A stretch of 64,000 bases of DNA from Rostrohypoxylon terebratum (GCA_022497145.1 MU385874.1:1-64000); one strand, 5' to 3'. Positions 9,362 through 21,999 are shown, counted from the stretch's first letter. Numbers and translations: made by a program. The notes: generated by a model from the sequence alone, not told the origin.

Positions 9362-10620
9362 GGTTTTCGAATTTTTGTCCGTATCGGGGATAGGTAACAA
9401 GACTGGTGTGTTGTAGTGGAACTGACGATGGAACCGACGCTTTTCGAGGTGATAGTTTGACCGACCATCTCTTATATAGAAAATTCGCTTGCCTGGACTG
9501 GGGATACCGGAATCTTCTAGGCTGGTTTCATTTGTAACATTGCGTTCGCCGAAAAAGCGTGCCAGGCCCCACGATTGATACCTACCAGGTACCTAGCCTG
9601 CTTTGAAATTCGTGGTGGGAATCGTCCAAGGTGGGATTTGACTAGTAGTTAGGGAATCATGGGTAGTGTGGAATTGCGCAATGGCTACTTACCTAGTATA
9701 TAGCGCCGAAGATTTGTAAGCTTCATAAGCTCCATAAGGTCCATGACTCAAAAAGTTCGCTGTGACCTTAAATCATACGGTCTGAGTGGGGAATACTACT
9801 CGGTATGCGTTTTGAAGATCAGATAATACCTAGATGGGGCATGTGAGAGGGAAGTGCGTAGAGCACAATGTGAGGTACGTATCCATATTGATCCTGTGCA
9901 GCTCTTCGAGCCTCCATCTGAGAAAAAAAAATACATCGTTTTCCTCCTACTTTTTCTCAGATCAAGCTCAGAATCCGGTTCACGTATAGAGGCATGAGTA
10001 GCATACCTATGACATATGTGGCGAAACTTTGGAGTTAATGAACAGCAGGAATTACCTTTCATACATGCCCTCTTCGTGATTACCATATGCCATATGGATA
10101 ATGTAATAATGTATGATGGGGTTGACAGCCCCGAGAGCAAGACTTTTCAAACTTATACGTTCGGCATTGACCGCCTAGGAGGTACCTAGTAGTAAGGTAC
10201 TCATTAGGTAGGTATCTACGGGTATATTTCCGCTAATCGTGCCGGCAACTATAATTGAACGACCGTAGTCGGAGCCTCGATAACGGATCCCACGTTCTCT
10301 CCCGAGGCCGAACATGTCTGACTAATCCTACCGAAAGCAACCTGCTTTTCTCGTTTAACTTGGGCGAGTGCGACGTACCTAATTGAAAGTCTTCGTTTCA
10401 AGAACAAGTCACAAGTCGCAAGTCACAAGTCACAAGTCACTCACAACGATCTACGAAAGCTAGATAAGTCATCCATGACACAAGCATTTGTCATCACTTG
10501 AGCCTTGTTTTGAGAGGAAATTTGTAATTTGTAAGGACAAGTCAGTACCTGGTGACGGCGTTAGGTGTTATGGGATAGCCGGATAACCAATTGTCATGAG
10601 CGATAATGCGAGTCTGACCA
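9362..10620. other. Intergenic with ACAAGTC heptamer repeat
   Basis: No gene recognised; the 114-aa minus-strand open frame (9796-10140) has no coding character. A tandem heptamer (ACAAGTC, five copies with one variant) sits at 10404-10438, and TACCTAGTAGTAAGG-type words occur at about 10180-10215. Confidence 0.55.
10404..10438. repeat. ACAAGTC tandem heptamer x5
   Basis: Five consecutive 7-bp units, the third reading GCAAGTC. A simple minisatellite in non-coding DNA. Confidence 0.85.
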
Positions 10621-11021
10621 TTTTGTTGTTGATTTACGTATAAGAGTCGCATCGGTCTCCAAAATGTTGTGTAGCTGAGACCCCAAGGTCCCTTCGAGAA
10701 ACGGGAGGCGCTGGCATGAATCCAAGGGTGAAAGCGACACGAATGAGGGTCCCTCTTCTTATCGAGCGACAGGCCATTACGGTCTGGTAAGGAAAACCAT
10801 CACATCTCGGAATTCCTCACTGCATATGTACGACCGGTTCAAACTTCTGGGCATCAACTACGGGGATCGGTGCGGGCTTAGTCGGGGATAACGCCACGAT
10901 ATATCGCCTGGGGGTTCCAGATCTACAGATGGCGGTCTTTCCGCTTGTAATGCCCTACCAGGCTTTCCATACCAATGGACCTGTCCCTTATGAAAAGTCG
11001 GATTGGCAGGCGGGGAAATAA
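10621..11021 (+). pseudogene. Decayed polyketide synthase fragment (dehydratase domain)
   Basis: Read in one frame from 10621, the DNA gives VVDLRIR, a stop (TGA at 10676), NGRRWHESKGE, then a hydrophilic linker and MYDRFKLLGINYG (from 10826) before a stop at 10889. The frame offset by one base continues with GDNATIYRLGVPDLQMAVFP and runs to 11019. This order resembles the C-terminal half of a highly reducing PKS dehydratase domain: V.L.LR, then a W.EHC.G-like block, then the YDRL...G..YGP.F motif and a VPD..MP block. The fragment has at least one stop and one frameshift and no intact flanking domains. The resemblance is by eye only; if correct, it is a relic of a lost metabolite cluster. Confidence 0.4.
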
Positions 11022-11870
11022 CAAATATAAGATCGCAATATGCTTCCAAGAAGACATAAGATCGGAGTACCGGGTAGTACAAAGCAGCGCAACATGGTTA
11101 TGGTCTCCTCAACCACTCCAACTAGGTACAGGTACCTTAGCCACATCCCTTAAGATGAGATCATGCGCAAATGAGTCCTTCTTTTGCGTAAATGTTCAAT
11201 CCCTATCAGCAGCAGAACCGTAAAGATAATAGAAAGGGGGGATAAGCGCCAGGACGTACCAACCACTATTTTTCCATAAAGCAACGAAAGGTTTGTTATG
11301 AAAAGGAGAGGAACGAAAGAGAGCTTGACAATATAATTTGGCGAGAGTGGGCTGTTGGTCTGTACATGGCTCAGGACTTATGTATATGCCGGAAGCTACT
11401 AGGTACCTAGGTCCTAGGTAAGTACCTAGTAGTAGGTAAGCTGCTATATCTAAAAGCTCGACATGTTCAACCAAGAGCTCAGCAAGCACTTACAGAAACG
11501 TCTCATGGGGAAGCATCTTTCACAGCATGGCGTAGCACGGTGATCACTCATTCTTGAAATCTTCCCATCGCCTGGTCATTTACATCAGCCGGAATTCATG
11601 TCTGATTAATGCAACTATTGTCATAGCCCCTGAAAAAAAAATGGTATGTCTCCACCAAGCCAACCTTTAATGAGAATTCCTAATGCAACTTTTCGCAATG
11701 TGCCAGTGCTTGGGTATCAATCCAATACTCCCAATGCCGATGATGGTGATGATGATGATGATGATAATCGCGGACCTAGTCCTAAAAATCAACGTTCCTT
11801 CGTTAGTCCTTAACAGCTTCCTCCTTTACAAATTGTGATAGTCCCAATCGTGTTATCGTTAATCGTATCA
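11022..11870. other. Intergenic downstream of arrestin gene
   Basis: Contains a dense TACCTAGGTCCTAGGTAAG..TACCTAG block (11400-11440) and a GATGAT microsatellite (11739-11766). No gene seen on either strand. Confidence 0.55.
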
Positions 11871-14664
11871 TTAACCTCTACGCTCCGACAGGTTGCCGGC
11901 TATGCCCAGTGCCATTGGTACGGTTGGACGCTGGATTTCCAAGCTTCTGCTCGGGACCATTCTACCGCCTGGGGTCCTCGGGTGTGGCACGTTAACCCGA
12001 CCACTTCGCTCTGTGAGCCGGCTAGGTGCACTATCTTCGTCCGCGCTATCCGAGTCGCCGTCGTAATTCGCTAGCCGTGAGAAGTAATCTGCGAGGCCGT
12101 CTACGCTAGGCGTCCCGACGACGACATCGTACTGCGGCGGGGGCGTAGGCATCGGTGGTGGCGGATCGTCGTCGTCAAAAGCTGGGGGGTTAAAGCTCGG
12201 GTGTCTAAGGAGATGCATAGGTCTCGGAGCGACCGGAGCTTGAGGTTGTCTTTGTAAGACTTGCGAGCCGGCGGCCTGATGCTGCTGGATATGTGCAGCT
12301 GGCGGTGGGGAGATAGCCTGAAGTCCAGTACTAGCGACGTTGGCGGTCGGGTCGACGGATGGTATCGTGCCGGTACTCGATGCGGGACTCGGATTCGTGG
12401 CGAGTATCGTCGCGTCGGGACAGCCGCAACTCGATTGTTGGTGATACATAGGCCTATCGGTGCCCGAGTACTCTGGCAGTGCTGTGTTGGCCTGCGTCGC
12501 ACGGCAGTTCAGGACGGTGAATGGCGAATCAATGCTGATCTCGAAATGTCTACGTCGCTTACCCGCCGGATCGTCCGGGTCGAGACGAGAGATGCGCATG
12601 ACGATCTACGCAGAATGGATTAGCGGAAATCCCGACATTACGTGCCGCACAGTCCGTGAGAGATGTGCGTGTACAAAAACATACCTTTATCCAGTGATAT
12701 ACGTTGACATTCTTCCAACTACAATCCGGGTGTAGGCGTAGGCTCTTGTCCTTAGCCATCTGCTCGCAAGTCGGAATCTGGACGTTCATCTCGATCTCCG
12801 TCGATCCCCAGTAAGATTCCAGGCCTAAGTCTAAATCACCCAACAAGTTATCCGCGGGATCTGGGAGCGGCTGGGGCGTGCTGTGAGCTCTCGACGCCTC
12901 TTGGCTCCGTCGTCTCTGTGCCGCGGTCCGTGCCTCGCGCCTCTGTCCCGGTGTCAGTTCGCCGCCGCTTAGAAAACTTATTTCCGACGCCTCGAACTGC
13001 TTGTCGAGAGGCTTTCCTGCAGACTTCTCCAGCAGCAAGATCTTTCTGCCGGGATCTTTTCGGGTGACCCGTCGGTCGTTGGTCCAGTACTCGATCGATT
13101 CCGTCACGAACACCTTCAACTTATGAACTTGCACTTTGGCCAGCGGCGTCAATTTGAATGCGATCGGTATCTTCGTGCCGATGGGGAAGGACTTCCCCGA
13201 TATCATTATATCGTAATGGAGTTGATCCTCCCACTGCCTGCTGATGGAGATAGGTTCTGTCATTTCGAGAGATAGCTGATCCGGCACCCTGACGATGCAA
13301 ACCTCCTTCGTTCCGTGCAGGTTCGGCTTGAAGGCGCCTGCTCTCTCCACTATCGTCTCAAGCTCCCACTTGACCGATCCGAACTGTAATTTGGTGGTTT
13401 CGAGCTGGTGGTGGTCGATAGGCAACTCGAACGAATACTCGTACGTGCCGGGATAGAAGACTTTGTACGTCTTCGACTGTACAATATTCGGGTTAGGCGT
13501 GTCCCCTTTGCCGAAGCTTCGAGATTGGACAGACTGCAGCGACAGCCGCTTATAGTCGCGGGCTGTCAGGTGCCCGGTAGGTCTGCTCTTCAAGGCCAGA
13601 GATATCGTCGACTGGGAAGGGGATGCCGGCCGTCGGGATCCGGTGCATTCAGCGCTGTTCCGCAGCGAGAAGGCGCACTGGTTACCGAATTCGGTCTCCC
13701 AAGTCTCGTGCGCGGCATGGAAAAAGGTCAGCACCTGTGTCCTGAGTGATTCCTCCTCGAATTGGTCGACCTTGATCGGCGGGATGCCTTCCGGCCACTC
13801 CGTCCTGGCCCTACCGTGGAGTTTGAGTGTAACCGACTTGATCTTTACGTTCTTGGACACATTAAGCTGCAATTTACCCCTTAGCAAGGCTGTCGAATTG
13901 GCAGCGTCGTTTCGCGGGTGTCCGTCGTGCTCGAATCCTGTAAGAAACACGTTCGGTTCTGCTAATATTATCGAGCACGATACACCGCTCCCGCTCGCCA
14001 CCGGTTTTGGTACCTCCGTCACCGACGAGCTCATTATGCTCTTAGCCGAGCGAACTGACATGATGCTATTCCTGTGCGAGGTACGGGGGGGTGGTGCCAT
14101 GATTGGTGAGTTTGCTGAGCCGGTCATGCTGGCGGTGCCGAGCATCGAAGTGGTGGCGGAGGGAGGAATTGAGAGCATGGAGTGAGGCCGTGGGCGCGGG
14201 GCGCTTGTCGTATTCGGTCTCGGTCTCGGAATCAAATCGCCGGTGGCGCTAGGGATGTTTGGGGTCGTAGGATTGTCTACGGCTACGTATTGGGAGAGAT
14301 GATACTTCAAGGGTCCCAAAACCCTTTCGATTACTCGCCGCGGCGAGCTTCTATGTACAGATCCGTCTTCCTTTCTATCCTTCTTGGCTTCTTCCTTGCC
14401 GCTCTTTTCCTTCCTGAATCTAGACGACTTAGACGTAGCTAGAGCGGCGGGCCTCAGATCGGGTGGCGTGTACCCGGCGGGGTAGGAGACGATGTGGATA
14501 GACTGAGGTCTCCTCGGGCGAGGCCGAATGTGCGGGGTGGGGAGGCTCGGGGTTGTACGGTGCCTCCGTTCCGTCGACCTCGGTCTGTAGTAGACGTTGC
14601 CAGCTACGGGATATGCGTGATGAAGTTCCGGGTGGTGGCGATCTCGACCGGTTACGTCTGTCAT
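11871..14664 (-). CDS. Arrestin-related trafficking adaptor (alpha-arrestin)
   Basis: Adaptor that in fungi recruits the Rsp5-type HECT ubiquitin ligase to plasma-membrane transporters or receptors to trigger endocytosis. Two exons, 12685-14664 and 11871-12605, with a 79-bp intron (GTATGT donor, CTAAT branch site, TAG acceptor), encode 904 aa. The splice restores the conserved HWIK-IVMRISRLDP junction. A long Ser/Pro-rich N-terminus precedes the arrestin-N sandwich (about 225-430, with LRGKLQLNVSKNVKIKSVTL and YEYSFELPID) and the arrestin-C domain (about 465-690, HYDIMISGKSFPIGTKIPI). The disordered tail carries PPPQY near residue 815, a PPxY WW-domain ligand, flanked by an acidic stretch. 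Neighbours are unrelated. Family assignment is firm; the cargo is unknown. The 5' flank is an unusually long 4.3 kb. Confidence 0.93.
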
Positions 14665-17600
14665 GATGGTTCTATTAGGAATGAATGATTAAGAGATACT
14701 CGGCTAAGAAGAATGCGAGAGGCGAGCGAGCGACCTTTCTCCTCGTCGTTGTCGTCCACCAGCCGGCTCGGATAAGTATATGCTTCTTGGGAGGGTGGGT
14801 CTATATCCGTCCAAGAGGCACATGCTCACGTCCCAGAGGCCGGCGAGGACTACGCAGTATAGAGATGGCCGAGAGGCAAGCGAGCGAGACGGTATGACAC
14901 GGCACCGAGTCACGCGGCACGCCCTATGCTAAGCGGGAGATGATGCGGTGGTAGATGTGGGTGGTGATAGGCATCATAGGTAGAAACGCGGGTTAAGAAT
15001 GGTAGGCCACGAGGGGATAAAGAAGAAAAAGTATAAAGGGTTTCTCTTTTCTACCAAAAAGAGAAGTACGAGGATGTGTGCATATCAACGTGCGTGCTGT
15101 GAAAGGAAGTAAGAAAAAGGAAAATAAAAAAAATATAATAGAAAAGAGCTAAGAAGGAGGGCAGCAGGGAAGCAGGGAAGCAGGGCAAGGTACCTACGAC
15201 AAGGTGAATCATAACCGGGTCATACTAGGTAATTGACAACTAGGTATGGGACAGCCGGGGAAGGTCCAATTCTATGTGACGGAGACAGGGCAAGGCACGA
15301 AGTACTGCTGAATAGCCGTGTGGTAGGAAACACCTGGTTGGGAAGGTTTCAAGGTTCCGGGATGACACTGCTAGTGCACCCGTTGCGGTTGCGGTTGCGG
15401 TTGCGGCAGCGGGTCCGCCTATAACAGCCCTGTAGATGTGTAAGTCGGTGTATGCGCATGCGCACGTACAGTATCCATATGTGTGGAAAGATATGCAAAT
15501 ATCAATATAGGAGTACTACAACATGTAAATACTAGGTACTATGTAGATATACATGTACTTAAAAAGGCACCACTGAGTACTTCTGAGTGTGATAAGTGAA
15601 TGACTAACGTATGTATAATGCAATAAGAAAAATAACAATGAGCGAACGTTTTCAGCGACGCATAAGAAAATAAAATAAGACTAAAATCGTACGGATGAAT
15701 TGGGGTGGACCTGATGCGGTCAAGGGAGGTAAGGTAGTATGATCTGTGCGATGCGGTCGGCTGGGTCCTGAGCGATTATTTGGGGTATAACGACAAGACT
15801 ATTCGCTGGACTTCACTCTTTTCGTAAGTCGGTGAGGGGGCCGGCAGGTAAGAGGGCGGAAATGAAAAGCAGGCAGAGGATGCAGAGGATAAGAAAGGTA
15901 CGGAGGGCAGGGTGACTGGGTGACTGGGCGACTGATGAATTCGGATGAGGTGTGCGTTACCTTTTCGACAAGTTGATGTGATATTGATGTATTGATGGAG
16001 GTTGGCAGGTTGGGTCGAACGGATCGAACTTCCAGGGGCTAGAGATGGTTCTAAAAGTCGCAGATGACGGTATGCGACTACCTAATGAGACAACAAAGAC
16101 TGGCTGACTTGGGCAAATTGGGTAGAGGTGGGCGGGAGAACTGCAGATGATTTTCCTATGATGTATTGCTTTCATCCAGACCCCTGCTGGTGCCGTTGAC
16201 ATAAGCCGGTAGCTTGGGAAGAAGAGTTAATAAGACGACGCCTCCCCGCTTCTGATCGAGCTCTTCACGGCGGAGAACCAACAAACGCTATCGATATTAT
16301 ATGTTCTATTATATGTTCGATAGATTCGATGGGTTCGACGTCTTGTTTTTGGTTAGGTAACCACGAGGTACATATAAGTAAGCCGTCCAGCCGTCCTGGC
16401 CGTTCCTATGTACTATTTATCATTTCCGAATGTCTTCCTAGAAGTTCGGTAGCTCGGAAAAGGGTGTTACTCATAGCCGGATTTAAATCACTCGTCATTT
16501 GTCGTTAGTATGTAGGTAGTCTCAAATACTGACAAGTGACGGTCCCCACGCGCCACACAACGCGGACGACGATATGAAAGCGATCAATCACGAAGGTACA
16601 TGATACATGGTGATGTACTCAGGTGTTCAATCGCCGTGCGACCCGGATCCATTCCAAATCAGGAATTTGCAAGAAAATTCAAGCAGGGCTCCCGTAGTAG
16701 GTCATGGTCATGTGAGGAATCAAAGATACCTAGTCTCCACGTCACCAAGGGAACTGGTGTCGACCAGTCAGCCAGCAGTAAACAGCGACAGTTCTGGTAA
16801 AGTCCATATTAAACCCTTGCAATCTAAGACGAAAGAGACGAGAGAGGCGTGATAGCGTATTTGCGATGCCGTACATCAGTAGTAGTACTATGTAGTACGT
16901 AGTATGTACTAGGTAGTGCTACTATGTAGGTAGCGTACCAGAAGTTAGAACAGTCCAGACAGCTTAGGCAGCCTAGGCGTAGCGCCGTGGCCAGGCTGCT
17001 TTTGGTAATCGCTAGGTAATCCTTGAAGGAAAACTCAATGCATTTGATATGTACGTGTAATGCATACGCAGTACATAAGATCCGTAGAAGCAGCATTTCC
17101 GATGCTTCCAAAGTTAGTCCGGCAGGTTTGAGTGTCACACCGCATAATGTAGAGAGACGAACTGGAGCTTTGCCTCACTCTTGATTTTTGTGAATGACCG
17201 GAAATTTGGACAAGTTGGCCGACGAGGCGAAGGGCGAGAACATTGAAAGGAGGACGGAGGGGCAGAGGGGCAGAGGGGGAGGAAACAAAAAAAAATTAAG
17301 GAAAAACTAGTGTAATAATAAAATATACTACAATACCACAACAGTACCTAGTGTAGATACTAGAATCCTAGATAGTGGTAGTATCCTAGATCCTACACTA
17401 TCCAACCGTACCTTCCGGCTACGGCATTTATCTACCATGACTAACCCAAACGGTATCTAGTTTGACCGGCATAGGTAGCCTGGTTAGCCAAGCTTGCTGG
17501 GATCCTTAATAAGGTTGGTTTAGCTATTTTGAAATGCCGTGTGTTCCCCGACTTGCCGGGATGACGGGGATGACGAGGTGCATACGAGATTGAGATTGTG

Positions 17601-18962
17601 ATGGTAGCAGCGATCTAAAGCCTGACTGCGAAGACGCCCGAGAGAAAATAAGATACTAAGATAAACACACCGTTTTCGATGTTCCATAAACCCATAAACT
17701 CGTCGGAATCTATTTAACCTTATAACCTTAATTGATGTCGATGTCGATGTAGAGGTGAGTACCTCGAACATACTAGATGTTGCGCAGTATGCAATGTGCA
17801 GTGCGCAATAATCCAAATGAGGAGGAGGTTGAATAATGTTGACATCCATGTTTGATCATTGTTGTCAATCGCTGTCGGGGTCGCATCACGGAATGTTCGG
17901 CTACATGTAAAAGCGAATGAGACGATTATTAGGTACGACGTTTCGCAGCCACCCTCCAAGGATAGCTAAGGTGTCGTCATCGTCAAAAAGAGTTGGAGAA
18001 AAATCGGCGCCGCCGCTGCGCCGTCCACTAAGCTAGTGGCTAGCTGTCTGACATGCAGCACCGGCTTAGGTTCTCGTCATACTACCGTACTACGTACTAC
18101 ATAGTAGGATGTGCTATGGGAAGAATCGGGTAATGGGATGGAAACTATCGAAGGAGCTAACTAGTTTCTCAGTTATTACAATCTACCAGCTTCTACAGCA
18201 TATTAATCGAACGATTTGTTTTGATTTCCTAGTATTTTACATAGTACTGTTTTACGAAAAGACGCAGGGACGTTTTCAGAATAGTCAAAGACCCATAAAC
18301 GTTTGGAAGTTGCCGAATTCCATGGATCCGCGGGTGCACGATGCACGGATACAAGGTTAAGCTTACCTTTAAGCAGTATCCATGGACCATTGATAAAAGG
18401 TAGTGTACTACATAGTACAAGCTTTTACATGGTACATGGATGTAAGACATGATCGAAATTTTGCCCTGCCAAGACAAACACCTTATTTTTTGGCAATAAG
18501 ATCGAAGGATTCATCAATTGGCCAATCACTGCGTAGTATCAACCTTCGTACCTTAGGTAGGTTTCTTTCCAGTTGGCAAGAAAAAAAAAGGCGAGACGAG
18601 GCGAGACGAGACGAGATGAAATGAGGCGGTGCGAGATAATCGGAATGGCCATTGTCCACAACCATCATGTCAGCATACTCCGAACCGAATTCCCATATCG
18701 ACTCAATGCTACGACTCCCATATAACATATCCATCACATCCATCACTATATCTAGGTATGTAGAGCCATTTTTCAGGTATCTACGACCTCAAGTATATAT
18801 AGATATATAGATATATAGATAAATAGGTACCTGTTATAGGTAGTACCTAGTATTACTAGGTAATCGACGTTTTAAACTACCTCGATATCTCGCTCCGGGG
18901 ACTCCGTACGGAGATCTATGGGTCCAACCGTTTCTGATTGAAAACATCTTCTCCTGCCTGCC
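14665..18962. other. 4.3-kb gene-free stretch
   Basis: Read on both strands without a recognisable gene; open frames here (for example 15957-16202, 17520-17849, 18483-18746, all minus) are short and composition-driven. It holds a GTTGCG hexamer array (15382-15405), AGCAGGGA repeats (about 15168-15186), AG-rich tracts, ATATAGAT repeats (about 18795-18822), and several TACTATGTAG/CTACATAGTA words (15537, 16885-16925, 18080-18110, 18408). Part of it must be arrestin promoter or 5' leader. Confidence 0.6.
15382..15405. repeat. GTTGCG hexamer microsatellite
   Basis: Four near-perfect GTTGCG units in non-coding DNA. Confidence 0.8.
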
Positions 18963-20888
18963 TTACTGTTTCGTCTTCGTTTGCGCCTGGGCCTGAAGCT
19001 TATATTCTTTGCAAATTTCATACTAGGAGAACGTTAGCAAGTTGAAGCCTATGGCATATGTTCAGGTCAGACAAGACAGAACAAGAAGATCAAACATACC
19101 GCTTCTCGTATTGCCTTTCTAGCATCAGGCCAGGCTCTTCGACCACATCCAGGTATGGCTTCGGGATTTGTCTCGAACAACCTCCAAGAATGACCGTTCA
19201 TCGGACCTTTGGCCAGCCAAGTCAGAAGAGCAGGCGAGCAATAGCTTTTCGCCGGCGGTTGCTTTTCTGCCGATTTCACGGTTTCTGCTGCCCAAATCTG
19301 CGCGATAGCCATCGAAGCAAGCTCGCATACGCACCATGCGGGTTCTTGTGGGGCCATCCAGCTCAAGAAAGCCACCGACGATGCCCAACGCGGGGGGAAG
19401 ATCATCTGGAATAGACGAGGAACCTGTGGCTTTTCTGAGCTGTCTTGACCTTTCTCAACCTCTCCCTGGTCCGCCGTGCCATCGTAGGAATCGTCTCCTA
19501 TCTTCCGACTGGGCAACCCGCCGGAACCATTGAATTCCAGCTCGGGGAAGATGCTAAAATCCGCCTCATACCCCGTGCAGAATATCACGGCATCGACTTC
19601 GACTACTGTGTCATCCTCTAGCAGGACTTGATTATCTCCAACGAAATCTTCGATCCCTCTAAGCGGGGTGACGTCTCCTTCGTGTAAAGCGGGAATAAAG
19701 TCTTCCTGAACTGTTGGATGAACACGCGTTACGCTAGGGCCAGGGAGTAAATGCCAATCCTCCTCCAACATTTTAGTTGCACGTTTTAACCTTTCACCTG
19801 TAGCAAGGTCCCGAGCCGCAGGGTCGAACCGAGCCGCGTCGCTTACCATTTTAGTAGTCGTTATTTTATCAGCCACTGTCGCCATCAACCGAGGCATTTT
19901 CTCGTCGAGGAAATACTTCAATCTCATCATAGGCCAAGAGAATTCCGAATCCATAGCGACACCATCTTCAGTATATCGCGAGATAAGTATCTTGCCTCGT
20001 CGGTAGCTCTGATACACCTTAGCAGCATGTTTCCTTAAGGAAAGGGAGATATCACAGGCTGTATTACCGACTCCGACAACGAGGACTCTCTTACCCCGGA
20101 AGGGCTCCGAGCTTACGTCTAATATTTAGTGATTTTGGTTATACGACAATGGGTTGGACGTAATACTCACCTTTTGTAGACTTGCGAGTGAATCACCTCT
20201 CCTTTGAATTTATCTTTATTCGGTATCGATGGCCATACAGGGACGCTTTGGCTACCGTGGCCAAACACGACCTTAGCAAAGGATAGGATGGAGTCACCCT
20301 CTAGATTTGTGACGTGGACATCCCATATGTCCTTCGACATGTTCCGTATCACTTTCTTAACTGTGGTGTTATAATGGACGTGATCTTTGAGGTTAAAATA
20401 CGATGCGTACGAGTCCAAGTACTCGTGCATTTGAAGAGCCGTAAGATACGGTGGGTAATCTATAAAGTCAGGGAAGACGATGATAAACATTACACATCCA
20501 TCTCAGTTCACACTTCATTGGGATCAACTCCTTACAGGAGGCCAGCACTGACCTTTGGGGACTGGATAGTCACTGAAACCTGACTACAACGTATTAATCG
20601 CGATAAGTAAGAGGAGCTAGGCGTTAGCTTTACTCACTACGAATTTGCTCACGTTACAAACCGTCTCATCCAAAGCCGAAGTGAAATGGGCGTTTTTGCT
20701 CATTGACCACACCACCGGGTTCATCTCGTCTCTCGAATGCGACCACATGGAACCCCTCCTCTCGCAACGCCTTTAGTGCTGTAAGTCCTGCCGGTCCTGC
20801 AGCGATGTGAATTGAATGAAATTTATATAGAAATATAGATATCTGAAGATTACTTACCTAAGCCAATGACCACGATCTTGATATGCTC
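18963..20888 (-). pseudogene. Flavin-containing monooxygenase, probably inactivated
   Basis: Class B FAD/NADPH monooxygenase remnant. Exons fit at 20858-20888 (IGL-GPAGL, FAD Rossmann, upstream limit unclear), 20638-20796, 20553-20583, 20171-20459, 19100-20111 and 18963-19022, with introns of 54-93 bp showing GT/AG ends. Recognisable parts are VVIGLGPAGLTALKAL, FSDYPVPKDYPPY, RVLVVGVGNTACDI (NADPH Rossmann) and DAVIFCTGYEADF. Two defects are visible. The exon 20638-20796 needs a frame change between ERRDEPGG and VWSMSKNAHF: the segment is 157 nt after the split codon instead of a multiple of three. In addition, no in-frame ATG exists between an upstream TAG and the first Rossmann motif. A sequencing error could explain the first and an undetected 5' exon the second, but together they suggest a pseudogene. 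Confidence 0.75.
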
Positions 20889-21471
20889 CCTTTCCGTGAC
20901 CAATGCGAGTACCTCGAAACAGAGAAGGCCCAACCTATTGCTCTACGAAACTTCATCCCTTTATATTTATCTACCTTGTAGTCGCATCATACTGAGCTCG
21001 TCTAATCTTTATCAGCAACCTATAAATAGTGTGACCGATTTTAGTATTACACATGTGATCCCGTCCTATTGTTCGGCTGGGCAGCGTGCTCGGTGACTGG
21101 TCAGAACGGGTCGTCCGGAGGCGCAGCAAGGTCCGATCATGTTCGCTAGCCCGGGAATAGTCGGCGGGAGCTACCATGGCTCGAGCCATACCTTGTAACT
21201 GGTCCACTATGCCACGATAGCCCCTAAACCGCTTAACAGATCGACGAACAACTACCGACATGACAATCAACAGAGCATTGGGCTTTCAAAGTTTCGTATC
21301 ATGGTCTATTGATCGAGTTGTAATAAATTAAGTAGGCAATATATACAAGTAAATGATGCGTCGAGGAGCTAGATAGTCGGAAGGGTACTCATTGGTACCT
21401 ATCTGGATCATTAAAATTTTGTCGTATCATCCTCTTGAATCCTCATACGGAAGACGACGGATACCTTCATA
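20889..21471. other. Intergenic between FMO and secreted protein
   Basis: The minus-strand 99-aa open frame (20971-21270) was considered as an FMO 5' exon, but no splice gives a frame-consistent start. No other gene seen. Confidence 0.5.
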
Positions 21472-21999
21472 TCAAGAATCCAAACCGTCGATATAAAAGC
21501 AATCTGGTCCTCCCTCGACGAACTCCTTTGACCCGAGAGATCCGATGAACTCGCAGAGCTCCCCCTTAATAAAATTAACGCCGTGGCAGAACCAGTAATC
21601 GGGGTCTTGCCTCCTTTCCAGATCCCCTTGCCCACGTTTCGCCTTCTCGAAGGAGCCGGTGCAGGCACCCATGCACGACTCTAAGCTGTCGTTTTCGGGG
21701 TGGATCGCGGTCTGCGTGGCGTTGGCCGGGGAGCACTTGGTGTCGCACCGGACTAGGCCGAGATACGGGTTTCCGTACGCCGGAGAATCAGCGGTGTAAG
21801 GGGGGCATTGGCAGAAGGCGTTATAGTCCGGGTAGCCAGTTGTCTGCGTGGGGTTCTCGCAGGCGGTGCTAGATGTCCCGGATGCGATTGTAAATGTTGC
21901 CAAGGTGTCCTGTTTTAGCACGGCGCCTGCGACGGTGGTACTCGTGAGGACGAACGCCAGGAGGCTCGACCGTATCGAAAATTTGTTACGAGACGGCAT
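21472..21999 (-). CDS. Small cysteine-rich secreted protein, effector-like
   Basis: 175 aa, single exon. Residues 1-25 form a signal peptide (basic MPSRNKFSIR, then a hydrophobic SSLLAFVLTSTTVAGA core). The mature part holds 10 cysteines in a mostly paired pattern (CEN, FCQC, RCDTKC, SCMGAC, then three singles), which suggests five disulphides. There are two N-glycosylation sequons (NAT, NDS) and a possible Kex2-like site LERR. A TATA-like TTTATATAAC lies about 230 bp upstream. I do not recognise a domain. The features are those of secreted fungal effectors or cell-surface proteins; no motif shows an activity. It lies next to an FMO relic and upstream of a SnoaL-like gene. Gene reality is good; function unknown. 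Confidence 0.75.
   Translation of the reverse strand: MPSRNKFSIRSSLLAFVLTSTTVAGAVLKQDTLATFTIASGTSSTACENPTQTTGYPDYNAFCQCPPYTADSPAYGNPYLGLVRCDTKCSPANATQTAIHPENDSLESCMGACTGSFEKAKRGQGDLERRQDPDYWFCHGVNFIKGELCEFIGSLGSKEFVEGGPDCFYIDGLDS

Noticed and set aside
9796..10140. 114-aa minus-strand frame
   Set aside because: Composition of non-coding DNA, no homologous block recognised.
20971..21270. 99-aa minus-strand frame as the missing FMO 5' exon
   Set aside because: No donor/acceptor combination joins it in frame to the FAD-binding exon.
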